Below are positions 38,600 to 50,043 of a stretch of DNA of 64,000 bases, piece after piece (position 1 is the stretch's first letter; every line of letters begins with the position of its first letter). Origin of the DNA: Thunnus maccoyii (taxonomy: Eukaryota; Chordata; Actinopteri; Scombriformes; Scombridae); NCBI RefSeq assembly GCF_910596095.1, contig NC_056545.1, positions 20,731,067 to 20,795,066 of the forward strand, given 5' to 3'. Position numbers and translations under genes: made by a program. The notes below the pieces were generated by a model. That model saw nothing but the letters and a program-made list of their open reading frames with translations. It had not been told where the DNA came from and made no database searches.

Positions 38600-39110
38600 T
38601 GGGCAGTGATGGATGGCTGACCTACATTGAGCGTTTTATGCCCTGTGAAAGCTGACCGCAGCGGGCAGAGAAAGCAGCCATTATTGCCCCTGCTGGTGGA
38701 TTACTAATAAGAAAGAAAAAAATATAACATTCATTTTTCCCAGCGCAAAATGCAAATTAATTTCATGAATAATTAATTGCATGAAAATGAATGATGGTTT
38801 TGAATAGGTACCAGCATGATGTTATGAGATGAACATAATATTATAACCTGCAATTACTTTCATTGCAGTAAAGCCGCTTAAAGCCTCGGCTACAAGCTGC
38901 TGCCATGAAATACTCTCTGTAAAGAGAGATGTTTTTTAAAAAAAAAATAATAATAATCACTCTTTATTAAATGTAATATTATATCCAGCACAGGGGGTAG
39001 ACAAAATAATGTAAACACTTAATGAAGAATTAATTTAATTTTGGTAAACGCTGCAACAAAGGAGAGTCAAATTAGGCTGCTAATTAGCTTTTTTTCCACT
39101 CTATTTAAAT
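38600..39110. promoter_or_regulatory. Putative enhancer rich in homeodomain/POU-type sites
   Basis: This non-repetitive stretch has an octamer-like ATGCAAAT at 38750-38757 within an imperfect palindrome (38751-38781). It also has many TAATT cores and an ACAAAG (SOX-like) site near 39055. Such a mix is usual in conserved vertebrate developmental enhancers. The call rests on motif content only; no conservation could be tested. Confidence 0.3.
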
Positions 39111-39480
39111 TGTGGACAGTTTATCCATCATATCACTGAAGGTTAGCTTCAACTTCAACAGATTTCCCTTTTTATCATTTAAGTCTGTGTTTAGTGTATT
39201 AAATACAGTGATACATTTATCCACATATGTATACTCGTACCTTCATATTTCCATTTCATATTACTGTATACGTCACCGCATTTCAGAGTGGAATATTATA
39301 CTGTAGATATTGCAGATTCAGATATTTAATTGCATACCAAATCTACTCATTACATGTCATAAAATAGATTTAAATGATTTTAAAAAGTTTATAAAAAAAA
39401 TAGTTTAAGTAAGCTACAACCTTAAAATGTTGCTGACATCAGTAAAATAATAATATAACACCAACCACTGAACACTGGCC

Positions 39481-39590
39481 ATTCTGCAAAGTTATTACAT
39501 GTACTTTTAATACTTGACATACATTTTACTGATACTACTAGTGTACTCTTCCTTCAGTAAAGAATCTAAATACTTCACCCAACACAAATG
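39481..39590. repeat. Dispersed fish repeat with TACTTTTA/AGTAAAG words
   Basis: A short piece with GTACTTTTAATACTTGACAT and CAGTAAAGAATCTAAATACT. Related pieces lie at 48000-48515, 56860-57030, 57350-57760 and 61150-61540. Confidence 0.45.
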
Positions 39591-40204
39591 TTGCAGGACT
39601 TCTGACAGGTGCACCTGCAACATTTGAGTGCAGGTGACTTTGATGCTGTTTTGTCCCTCGTTGCTTCAAAACCTCACGTTTCTGACAAAGGCTTCTAATT
39701 GGCATTGAGACTAATGTGACCCAGATTTGTGGATATATTTATAATGTTATGTTAGCTAATGTCCTTTTCTGCCCTTAAGTGCAGTCAGACCTCCTTCTCT
39801 CAGGTCTGAATGTGACCAGCAGAGGGCAATAAGGTGACTTTCGCCCCACCAGCCTTAAGGCACCTCAGAGAGGCCTGTAAACTGTGAGGTTCACTGCATG
39901 TTCCTGTTGGATATCTGCTCTAAAAAAAACACTCACTCTTGCTTGTTTCCGTTGTGAAAATAGTCTTGGGTGCTAATTGACTCTGATAAAAATCCTAGAT
40001 TACTTAATGACCCCTTAATGTCATGACTGACATTTTCATATTTACTAAAGCTGATTAGGAGAGTCATTTTCCAACTCTTGTCTATTTAATCATCATTAGC
40101 CATGATGCAACACCTGCGAGTAGAATCCTAAACTTCATAAATACAAAAAAAACCATCATTCATCAGTTCATAGACCTCACAATACTCACACTGACACAAA
40201 CATA

Positions 40205-41103
40205 CACTCATGTTGTTGTGAATCATGCAGTCATAGCAACAGATTAACAGTGAACTCGGGGGTAGGTACAGACACAAACAAAGTGTTTTCCTGGAAAATT
40301 CCATAGCCTAAATTCAGCTGTGTCATTGATTTATGTACACAAACTGTTTGCTAAAAAAAGTATCATAAGTCACTCAATGCTTACTGAATGAGATAGTAGT
40401 GATTCAACATGACTTGGCTGTGAAGTGTACTGTTACATACATGTCCCGACTGCTGACTTTGTTGCAACACTCACTTGCTTCACCAAAAAAAAAAACTCGG
40501 ATATATGAGATTCATTGGGATCGTTATCTGTTTTGTCTTCTGTTTAACAGTCAACTTGAGCAGAAATACTGTCATCATTGTGAATCACGCAGTAACAGAT
40601 TACCAGAGAACTCGGTGATACTTACAGGAACAAAGAAGGTATTTTCATGTGAAATCCCAAAGCCAAAATCAGTTGATTTACTGTTTTATATACACTCACC
40701 GGCCGCTTTATTAAGTAAAGTGTAGGTACATATTTTGCCCCCTTCATGTATGTTAACGAGTAGAACATCTCTCTCTATAAAGTAGAATTATCACCTTTCT
40801 GATTATGTCAACAAAAAGTGAATAAGCTTTGGAAATGTAGATTTTATGGCAGAGCTGCTGTATTGGATTGCATGAGATTGCACGGATGCACCTAATAAGG
40901 TGGCTGGTGAGTGTACGTTCATGATCTCTTAAATAGAAAAGTGCTTACTGAATGAGATAGTAGTGATTCACCACGACTTGTCCCGGGTAAGAAGTGTCCT
41001 GTTACTCACATGTCCCCGCTGCTGACCTTGTTGCAAACCTCGCCTGCTTCATCACCAATAAAACAGCCTCATAACCGAGATTCATCAGGACCGTTAATTT
41101 GCT
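40205..41103. repeat. Tandem unit present as partial triplicate, split by a MITE
   Basis: GTGAATCATGCAG with following text (from about 40217) recurs at about 40579 (period 362). GCTTACTGAATGAGATAGTA with following text (from about 40379) recurs at about 40942 (period 563). Subtracting the roughly 225 bp MITE at 40692-40917 gives about 338, so the underlying unit is about 340-360 bp. The copies differ by many substitutions and small indels. Confidence 0.75.
40692..40917. mobile_element. Tc1/mariner-type MITE
   Basis: Ends ACACTCACCGGCCGCTTTAT and (inverse) CCTAATAAGGTGGCTGGTGA + GTGTA form inverted repeats of about 25 bp with a few mismatches. They match the well-known fish Tc1-like terminal sequence, next to TA dinucleotides. 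The full element is over 1 kb and codes a transposase; here only about 225 bp remain, so it is internally deleted. Confidence 0.75.
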
Positions 41104-43075
41104 TAGTCGTTCACTTAGGATGTGGGAAATGAAAAACAATTCACAAGAACAGAAAATTTCCTACGCTTTTCAGGACTTTTTCCGCATTCTGCACCTCACA
41201 TCTGTGCTTCCTCCAGATGGTCTTCCAAAGAACTATCAAACTGTCGGGAGTGACGTGCTGCCTTCCCAGAAGATGTTGACATATGGAATTTGAAATTGAA
41301 TTTTGGAAACCATCAGGAGACTCATTCATTAGAAGAACAAAATACACAGATAAAAATCAAGCAGATCATGTAATAGTCTGTGTATCTTGTGTGCTGTATG
41401 TCCATTAATTATCAGCTATTTTTCCTCTTTTTTAAAAAACATTTTGTTCCAGTTATAGTCTGTATCATAGTTATTTATATGTAATTAAATGGGCTAGGTT
41501 ACATTTTGAGATTAGAAAATGTCATACTGATGAGAGAAGTCTCTTTGAAATTTTCTTTACAGTCATGCGACTTTTCTGTCTCACAGTATATTGAGGTTAT
41601 ACATTTCTATGCTCTGCATTCTTATCATGAAAGAGCTCAGACACATTTCAACCCGAAGGGCAGCTTCAGAGGCAAAGCGCACTCAGCTTCCTCATTTTCC
41701 TCTTATCTGTATGTCTTGTTACCAGCTTGCTCATTGAGAACTTTTTCACTTTGCGTAATGCGTAAATTTTTATTTCCTCATGAACATCCACATACATTCA
41801 AGGTTTCGTAAGAATAAGTTTTTATTCAGAAAAGGAGAACCACAGCATCTGATGTACGCACTCCTCTATAAGTGCATGTTGGGTTGTTTTGGTACAGTCA
41901 CTGCTCTGTCAGTGGTTGTGGTTTTCATTAAACCTTTCGTGGATTGGGTTAAAGTACATCTTGGTCTGGCTGTTTAAAACAGGATGTTACCACCACATGA
42001 TACTGTACGCTGATGTTTTCATGTTTTCTCTCACAGTGGCCCATTCATGTCAAGATTTCTCTACCAGTTTCAGGGCGACTGCACTCAGGCTGAATATGTC
42101 ATAAAAGCAACATCTTGAGGCTATTTCAGTGACTGAAATGAGCTGTCTGTTGTGTCTGCAAATTACAGATGTTAGATGTCTTCCATACAGCTCTCTGTAA
42201 TGTAAGTTGTGCAGTGTAGTTGGAATAAAAAAAAAAAAAGACGCCAGGAGCGGTGGAACAACTCTGTGGCAGCAGGAAGAGCAAAAAGGAATTATAACAT
42301 GGCTGCGAGACATGCAGATGGAGGCTTGCTTGAACATGAGATAAACTGGGAGGATTTAAATATTGGACTTTCTTCTCTCTCTCATCATGGCAAAAAATAA
42401 AAAATAAAAAAAAAGCCCGAAGCTTCTCACCAAACCCAGTGCTGAATAACTGGAAGTCTCAGCTGGAATGAGACGAGCCTCACAAAATCCATATCCGCTG
42501 AAGAGGCTGTTGTATGACAGCTGGAAAAACAGCTCCTAACACTCGGGCTCACCCACACTGACATAACTTCCGACAATGAAATAGATGGAAAGGCACACCC
42601 ATCTAAAAGCTTTTAATAATTACACGTTTTGACATATGGGTGCAGCAGTTTTAATAGCAATGTTTGAACATACGTACATATACAGTAGCTCCAGTCTGCC
42701 TGACTTTTTGTGTTTCACTCTTAAACTTATATTTAAGGACACGTCAAAGAATCAAACCTTTAACATGTACAGGATTAAAGGCCACAACCAATCTATGTTC
42801 ATAAATACAGTAGACTACATAATACAGCACATAATAGCATTTACTTTAAGACCCTGAAACTTTACACGATCCAGTCACTCTTTAATTAAACACAAAAAAC
42901 AAGGAACTCTCACGGAGAGATTTAACGCATCTTAACACAACCATAAAATACACATTTTTTCCATATACAGTATGTTTTCACATAGCCACAGCTACTACTT
43001 TGCAAATCATACCATTTCATTTAAACTTCTGTAACCACTTTCTTGCCTTCTGCCACCCCTCTGTGTGGCATCACA
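41104..43075. other. Intergenic region, no gene seen
   Basis: AT-rich sequence between the tandem repeat and the 3' side of the lrrn4cl-like gene. No domain-bearing reading frame, RNA gene or clear transposon is recognised. Confidence 0.7.
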
Positions 43076-43095
43076 TGGCCTGTTATGAATCTATT

Positions 43096-43101
43096 TTTAT
43101 T
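43096..43101 (-). terminator. Possible polyadenylation signal of the lrrn4cl-like gene
   Basis: TTTATT on the plus strand is AATAAA on the minus strand, about 650 bases past the stop codon. It is a candidate only. Confidence 0.3.
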
Positions 43102-43753
43102 TTCATTGTATTTTATACTATTAAAAGTTTTGTATGAGCTGATTTTGATTAGTTCCTTTTAGCCATGTATGACAGAACATCTCTAACATTAAACAATAAA
43201 TAAATACTTAAAGAACTATACAGGTAGTTTTGCATGTTATGTCCCATTAGTTACAAATGATTTGGAAAGCAGTAGCAAAAAGTTACTCCATAAATATTTT
43301 AACTCACTGGCACATTTCTTGAAGTCCTGATAGCTGATTCATATTTCAGAGCTCCAAACAAACAGCAAACATTTGAAATGCAAAACAAAAAAAAAAAAAA
43401 AAAAAAGACCAAATTCACATCAGCTGTCTTGCAGCATGTTTGCATGCTTATTACTTGTCATCTGGGTTTCATTCTTGGAAAACAACGCTGATGAATGCAA
43501 TATTTTTCTGCATCTGATTTCCAAATCATGCTGTTGAAATTTCTTTGAACACGCTATCTCGGGGAGGGAGGGGGATGGGGGTTTCAGATGGTCTCTGTTT
43601 GTTATGCACTGAACATAACCAGCCTTACGTGAGATGATAAATCCAGTTGCCTCAAGCATTTTCAGAAAACATGTTTGTGTGGAAAATTAGACGTTATAAT
43701 GTAGTCACAGTGAATGGACTGTAACAAAACCAAAGAGCGTCCAGTGTTTCTGT

Positions 43754-44485
43754 TCACTGAGTCTCAGGGATGTAGTGCATAGGCATGCTGGCCTCCTGTT
43801 TCCTTTGCCTCTTGTGCCTCCAGAGCAGGACGGCCAGCAAGAGGAGCAGCAGGAAGCCCAGAGCTCCCCCGATGAGTCCTGCTTTCAGAGGCAGACTGTG
43901 GTCTCTGGGATGGTACATCGTACAGGACGGCTTACTTCTTCCAGCATCATTCACTGCGACCACACACACTTCTGCTATGTGGTCTATGTCACCCACTGCT
44001 CCTCTCCTTTGGTCCTCACGAAACCGCCTGCTCTCTTGCTCCCCTACTGTCACAAGATAAGCTGTGACATATGAGAGAGGCGCACACCAATGAACGACAA
44101 CCTCTGACCCATTCCAGGACACTGTTTTCAGGTCAGGGGCCTCTGGAATCTCAGTATACAAAGTAAACCCTGGACACAAGCAGCCGGTGGAGGCTGCTAG
44201 GTCGGTACAGGGGGTCTGATTCTCAAGACAGGGATTGTAGTCACATCGCTTTCTGGTCCCTCCATTTGTAAACGGTGTCTCGGGTACAGCAGGGCGGTCC
44301 GTGTCATCGTCATAGTAATCAGTTGGGGGGAGCGCACGGGCCTCGCTTGTAAACCCACTTGCTCTGAGAGGTGTTATGGGATTGGTCCCCGTGACTTCGG
44401 AGGTTGTAGGCAGGGGAGCGTAACCTCTGATGAAAACCAGGCAAATGATCACCAGGGGAAGAGGAAGGTCCCTGAGGGCAGCCAT
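43754..44485 (-). CDS. lrrn4cl: LRRN4 C-terminal-like protein (lrrn4cl-like), 243 aa
   Basis: One uninterrupted coding exon codes a type I membrane protein. A signal peptide covers about residues 1-23. A Thr/Pro-rich acidic stretch (YYDDDTD) follows, then a Cys cluster at 81-104 (CDYNPC ... GCLCPGF). A fibronectin type III domain spans about 112-192, with VHWCAP at 131-136 and AEVCVVAVNDAG near its end. A transmembrane helix lies at about 199-222, and a short basic tail (RHKRQRKQ) follows. Asn89 and Asn125 are N-glycosylation sequons. The Cys pattern, the VHWCAP motif, the domain order and the length match human LRRN4CL (238 residues), a poorly studied surface protein. The start is fixed by an acceptor TTTCCAG eight bases upstream of the ATG. 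The symbol is by resemblance; a paralogue is possible. Confidence 0.85.
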   Translation of the reverse strand: MAALRDLPLPLVIICLVFIRGYAPLPTTSEVTGTNPITPLRASGFTSEARALPPTDYYDDDTDRPAVPETPFTNGGTRKRCDYNPCLENQTPCTDLAASTGCLCPGFTLYTEIPEAPDLKTVSWNGSEVVVHWCAPLSYVTAYLVTVGEQESRRFREDQRRGAVGDIDHIAEVCVVAVNDAGRSKPSCTMYHPRDHSLPLKAGLIGGALGFLLLLLLAVLLWRHKRQRKQEASMPMHYIPETQ

Positions 44486-44493
44486 TGTGCAGT

Positions 44494-45131
44494 CTGGAAA
44501 TCATAGAAAGTAAAATTCCATCAGTGTTTTAGAAAATGTGTTTTTTGCATTGGACTGAAAAATATTAGACCCTTGGGCTTCCAGCAGTATGTACATTGAG
44601 AGAGTCAGTGTCTTTTAAAAAGAGCCTGAATGAAGACAGACAGTTATCTCTCCCCTGATGCAGAGGAAAGTACTAACAAATGGCTTATGTGAGCCTAGAT
44701 TCAGATCTTACAAAATCAAAAGTGTAAACTGTTTCTGTGTGTGAAATAGACCACATTTGTCAAGCTTGGGAAACACTTCACACTAATTTGGCATTCCAGG
44801 CGGTATTGCGCAACAGGTCCAAATGGCTACACACCCAAGATACAGCGCAGCCCTTGTCAGCTAGATCCAGTTACAGGAAAGCTGCTTTTTGCCATTTCCA
44901 CAAAAATCCACACAGACATACCTGAAGTGTACTCTGCGGTGGATATGCATACCGCTATAACAATGAAGCCCATTCAAAAAAATCTCCTCAGATAAGTTTG
45001 TGTTCAACTGAATAGAAAACAGAGCAGGAGCCCTCCATGAATACTAATGTACTTTGTGCTCTTTTTTTTGGCACGGCTCAGTTCTACACGCCTGTGTGAA
45101 GAGTGAAAATGTGTTAAAGAAATGAACTTAC
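44494..45131 (-). other. 5' UTR intron of the lrrn4cl-like gene (inferred)
   Basis: On the minus strand, donor CAACAG|GTAAGT at 45132/45131 and acceptor TTTCCAG ending at 44494 bound a 638 bp intron. Both sites fit consensus well. The joined exon would place the ATG eight bases after the junction. Confidence 0.6.
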
Positions 45132-45205
45132 CTGTTGCTTGCAAAAGTTTTTAATCCTTATCGGAACGTGGATCAGCTTCTTCTTTCTCTCCTTGTCTTC
45201 CCTCC
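45132..45205 (-). other. 5' non-coding exon of the lrrn4cl-like gene (inferred)
   Basis: This purine-rich minus-strand segment lies between the TATA box (45234-45243) and the donor at 45132. The 5' end is set from the usual TATA-to-start spacing of about 30 bases and is approximate. Confidence 0.45.
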
Positions 45206-45233
45206 ACTTGCTCCCTCTCTGTCTCTTTCCCCC

Positions 45234-45243
45234 CTTTATATAT
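45234..45243 (-). promoter_or_regulatory. TATA box of the lrrn4cl-like gene
   Basis: The minus strand reads ATATATAAAG, a strong TATA match, about 100 bases upstream of the inferred 5' exon donor. Confidence 0.5.
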
Positions 45244-46350
45244 TTTCCTTCTACCAAACAATCACCTCCTTCTTTCTGCCCTCCCACAATCCCCCCCTTC
45301 TCCCTCACTCACGACCCTTGTGCACCAGCTCCACCTCCCTTCTTGTTAAATGCTTTACTGAGTGAGTGTGCATGCTATTAGTCGTATCACTATAGTCTGC
45401 TATTACTTACATCACTGTTGACTACGGTAATTTCAGATAAAGTGAACCACGTGAATTCCTGTTACATCTCTTTGGAATGTTCAGGTTTTTCAGAGCATGT
45501 CTCACTTGTTAATGATCTCTTGTTTTCTTTTTAGGGCTGTGAGGAATTGAATAGTTTCCAGGATTCTTGTGTAAGATTCATTAGAATTTGTCATCCATGA
45601 CATATGGAAGTGGCTCCAGACAGACTATCCCATCTTGTTAACCCCCATAACCTCCCACCTAAATAAATTATGTGACTTAGCCTGAAACACTGCTGTAATA
45701 CCAGAGCTGAAAGAGACTGAAACTGTTGTGCAGCTGTTAACCAGAGGCCGGAAACAAACCTGACTGGACATGTACACGGACTGACACAGACTGGTACTTT
45801 TCTTTAAAAAACGGTATGAATACAAATAAGTAGTGGTATTTCTATGTATCACCAAACATGACGAGATAACACCACTGGGAGTTATCCATATCCAGGGAAG
45901 AAAGGGGCATTTTGTTGAGGTGACGTGTGGAAAAGCAACTTTACATGATGAAAGCGGTTTACTCTGATTATACAAAGTGACCGCAATTGGCTCACACTGT
46001 GCTGTACCAAAGAAATTTAATCATAATGGTAAATTTAGCTCAGTCGATAACATCAATTCAGATTTTTTAACATACTGTATGCATCACATTCCTGCTACAG
46101 TATGAAAAGATATTGTTCCTGTCTGTCTTGTAATTCAGCAGGAACCAATATCTTGACAGACACAACATCATGAATATCTACTTTCCCCCTGGTATTAATT
46201 ATTTACCATCTTTTATCATTTAGTGTTTATCTTTCTGTCTTGTGTGTGCATGTTTCTGTGGGTGAGCGAATATGTTTAGGGAAAAAGTACATACAGGAAA
46301 GAGTGTGGGTGTGTAAGTGTGAAGGAGACGTATATATTTACATCAACGAA

Positions 46351-46372
<22 letters not shown>
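46351..46372. repeat. (TG)n microsatellite
   Basis: A run of about 22 bp continuing into imperfect TGGG repeats. Confidence 0.9.
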
Positions 46373-46381
<9 letters not shown>

Positions 46382-47999
46382 GTTTATGTATTGTGTTTAT
46401 ATGTTATATGTGAATCACTGAAAAACATTCAGTATCTATTTTTGTCTCATTTCGTAATATTTTTTTCTTTACCCAAAGAGACTGTGACACAAACTTTTTT
46501 TTATTTATTTTTTTTTAAAGTTTCTAGGAATGAAGATGGTGTGACAGGAAATATGAGTTAGTTACAGACGGTGGTGAAGTAACCAAGTAAGAAATATTTC
46601 TGATGTGACTGTGGATGTGACACAAATTCACGCAGATGGTTGCTGTTAGATGGTATGTTACATAATCTTATAATGTACTCCCTGTCTGTGCCACAGGCCA
46701 CATCAGTTTTTCCTCCAACCGCTGCAGCTGGCTGTGATTTGTCTGCTTTCATAATCGGAAATGAAACTAAAAAGAATAAATTATTCTAATTTTAGACATG
46801 AAAGCAGTCCACATGAATACTACAAGGTCACACAACACCCAGTATGGTCAAAGTGATGTGAGTGACTAAAGAAAAATCATTAGTTGTGATTTTTCTACAG
46901 CCTATGGAAAAGTGTCTAAAAAGTAAAAAGTAGTCACATAATGCTTTTTTCTTTTACTGGTTTCCTTATTTGAGTTGGTGTGGCCCACTGACTCCCTGGA
47001 TGTTTACTAGCAGGCAAAACCAAGTGTTAAATATAGAGTTTAGAAACCTAAATAGTTTCTTTATTGTTTTTAAATCTCATTTTGTCTTTATATCCAGCTC
47101 ACTTGTTGTTTAATGCACACAGGAATGAGGCACTGCAACACATATTTTCAATAATACTGTAATGACAGAAATAAGTGGTAAAACATCCCCAACTGACAAT
47201 TCATCTTGAAAAAAAAAACAATAATAAAGCAATGAACAAACCCATAAATTTAAATAAAACAAGGTCAGGTGCTCAGTCTTAAAATGTTTAGAGTCATTCC
47301 AGTTCTCTGACTTATTACATGTCCTCAGTATCGTCCATTATTAAAGCAGCCGACACTGCCTCCTACAGTCAATATAATAAGAAGCAACAGACTCCTCCAG
47401 AGGTTAGAAACATTAGATATGGGTGTGATATTATTTAAGCGAAGAGTCAGACTGAGTCTGTCTTTTTTCAGTGTCATAACTGGGTGTGTTGGTGGAATTA
47501 ATTAGTTTTCATGATGGATTATTGCACTGGGAGCGGCTTGTCTGCGGGGCATCAGATAGTTCATGATACGTTTAGTCAGTTTCCAAAATTAAAATAGCTT
47601 GCATTTACAGCTCGCAGCATACTGCTGTGGGATAAACAGTTGTTTCCTACACTAGTTTCATATTGTATAACCTACCGAGAGGTCGGTGACCTGCGGGTAT
47701 TTTGGAATTTGAACCCTGGATGTATAATTTTAGATTTAACAAGGCAAACTTCAGCCTTTCCCCCTCAAATGGCTGCTGCACGGCTGCACAATGGGGCACA
47801 TTTCACCCTCAGTAGTAACTTGCAGGCTGATTAACCCTTGGAGATTGATGATGCATATTACACTCATACATGGACGGAACTCCTGTCTCTTTAGGAAAGA
47901 TAATGTGATCATTTTAGTTTAAACATGCAACAAACATAAATATGCTGCAAAACTAGAATCATTACAGGTTACAAAACAGAAGTGGCCTAATCAGTTGTT

Positions 48000-48515
48000 G
48001 AACTATAAGTGCATTTACTTAAACACTACACTTGAGTACAATTTTATAGTTGGCTACTTGTACTTTAGTATTTCCATTTCATGCTACTAACATCTACTCC
48101 ATTATGTCTACATTTCAAAGGGAAGTTCTGTACTTTTTACTGCACTACATTAATTTGACAGCTCACTACTTACTTTACAAAACACACAAAACATATAGGC
48201 TATGATCAGCTTATGAATATGACACAGTGGTATAAACTATCCAACAGTAGGCCTATATACAGAGTTTAAATGAGCTTCATACACATGAGCTACTTCTACA
48301 TCAATTCATCAGTATTGATAACCTAATATTTAATAGTATAGCACTCACAGGGCCATTTTTCCAATACCTTTAGTTTTGATAAACATAGTGGACCAATATG
48401 TAGATAAAAATACTTATGCACTTTTACTTGAGTAACATTTTCATCTGAGTAAGCTATTCTTAGAGTGTGGTAGCCTCTTTCACTTGAGTAAAGGATATGA
48501 ATACTTCTTCTATCT
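48000..48515. repeat. Dispersed fish repeat, fuller copy
   Basis: It opens with AGTGCATTTACTTAAACACT and TTGAGTACAATTTTATAGTT, and ends with CACTTGAGTAAAGGATATGA + ATACTTCTTC. This is a family seen throughout fish genomes; related pieces occur elsewhere in the window. The class is not assigned. Confidence 0.55.
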
Positions 48516-49331
48516 CTGACTTAATGAAAAGAAAATAACAGCCCCTAGACTGGAGACAACTGATTGCACAACAATGATTATTAGAAGAATGAATGAATGG
48601 ATTTGTCCATTTCACCTAATCGTGCCTGCCGGAGATGAAAATGTCGAACATGTGCATACAGGATATATCTTTACATTCTTACACATAGTAGTGTATCTGA
48701 GCTGATCATTTTTAGACAGAAAGTGGAAAATCTACTCTCAATGCAGGATTTAAAAGTTGCTCAACTCTACGGCTTCTTTGAAATGTGTTTGTAGTGTTGC
48801 CAATGAAACTCCCTTCAAGTCAAGATCCAGGGAAAATTAAACCCACTTCACCAAGCTGCCTCCTGACATCATCAGTGTGCGACAGGCCTCAGTGTACATT
48901 ACAGTAACAGTGCAGTGCTGCAGGTAAGAGCTGGAGATGGGTGAGTCGCTGCAGAGGATGCATGGTATTAAAGTCTTTAAGCAATAACTTACAGACTTGA
49001 CCAACGCAGTAAAAGAGCATCAGCACCTTCCTGCAGCAGGGATCACCTCGTCCGGAAGAACACGTCCTCGATCGATCGTGAGTTTTTAAAAGCTTGCAGG
49101 CTAATGTTAGCGAGCGGATCCAGGCCCTGCGAAGACTCTCAAGAGTTCACTGCAATTGTTTTTGTCAGCGACGCCAGATAAACAGCTAATGTGTGCAGAT
49201 GTAACTGGCGACGCTTGACTGGCTGCATAAATTAAGTAATTGATCCGCTTCGCTTGAATTTTTTTTTTAATTTTTTTTTTTTTTTTTGCTGCTGCTGCTT
49301 TCTAAACATCACATTAAAGCCTGCAAACGTC

Positions 49332-50043
49332 ATGACTTCCAGGAGGACAGGCTACACTGGCAGCATGGACTCATCTCCGGCGAACAGCGGCTCAGTCCAC
49401 AGTGGAAACCGTAAACAGAGTATCATCAACATCCCCGACAGGCCCGGACCGGAGTCGTGTTACGAGCGGAAAGCAGACAAGGCTGGATACGGAGCTTCGC
49501 ACGGAGGCGTGACGGTAACGTCCCTGAAATCCCGTCTCGCACCGACTATCCAGACTGCCATGTCCGCCGCGGTCGATACCCTCCTGGGCGAAGTGGTGCT
49601 GGTGCTCAATGAGACACAGCAAGAGCTGCTGCACAAGGAAGAGGAGAATGAAAGACTCAAAGTGCGCCTTGAAGTGTCCGAGAGGGAGTTGAAGACTTTG
49701 CAGGAGTGCCTGTGTAGCGCCCAGAAGCTCATAGACCAGCTGCAGGTTTCATACACAGGCCCTCAGACCATTAGTCAGTCAGTCTTTGCCCCATCGCTGT
49801 CTTCCATGGCTTCAATGACTGCAGGCTTGGACAGGGACCACCAGAACCCTCGAAATGTGAACGGAGCAGGTGTTGACTTGGGTCTCGGTGGATCTGTGGA
49901 TGAATCACTTCATGGGTTTGAGCCAAGAGATGATTACAAAATGTGCCAGCTTTCAATCCAACCAGATGGCTCAGTGACTAACCACGCTCTGGACTCCTTT
50001 GCATCCAACACCTCTCATATGTGCTCCGATACCAGCAGACCAG
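49332..50043 (+). CDS. Zinc-finger gene coding exon 1
   Basis: It begins MTSRRTGYTGSMDSS and carries the coiled coil. Donor GTAAAT follows at 50044. The poly-T and CTG run just upstream (49260-49300) could be a polypyrimidine tract of a 5' UTR intron. A possible donor GTGAGT lies at about 49078. Confidence 0.88.

Larger units (their letters stand above)
33020..38600. other. Intergenic region downstream of klhl13
   Basis: No gene is recognised. It holds a poly-A run (34716-34737), a (CTC)n run (34967-34996), a (TG)n run (35083-35106), a fish repeat fragment (about 36010-36130) and a repeat-like stretch with TGTTTACATGCAACAAGACT (about 36910-37000). Open frames up to 176 codons lack domains and overlap repeats. 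Confidence 0.75.
45260..48980. other. Intergenic region between divergent genes
   Basis: This lies between the lrrn4cl-like gene (leftward) and the zinc-finger gene (rightward). It contains a (TG)n run at 46351-46372 and a dispersed repeat at 48000-48515. No further gene is recognised. Confidence 0.7.

Noticed and set aside
49254..49331. An upstream in-frame ATG giving 26 extra residues on the zinc-finger protein
   Set aside because: The extension would be Phe and Cys runs coded by poly-T and TGC repeats, which look like a polypyrimidine tract. The ATG at 49332 is the likelier start.
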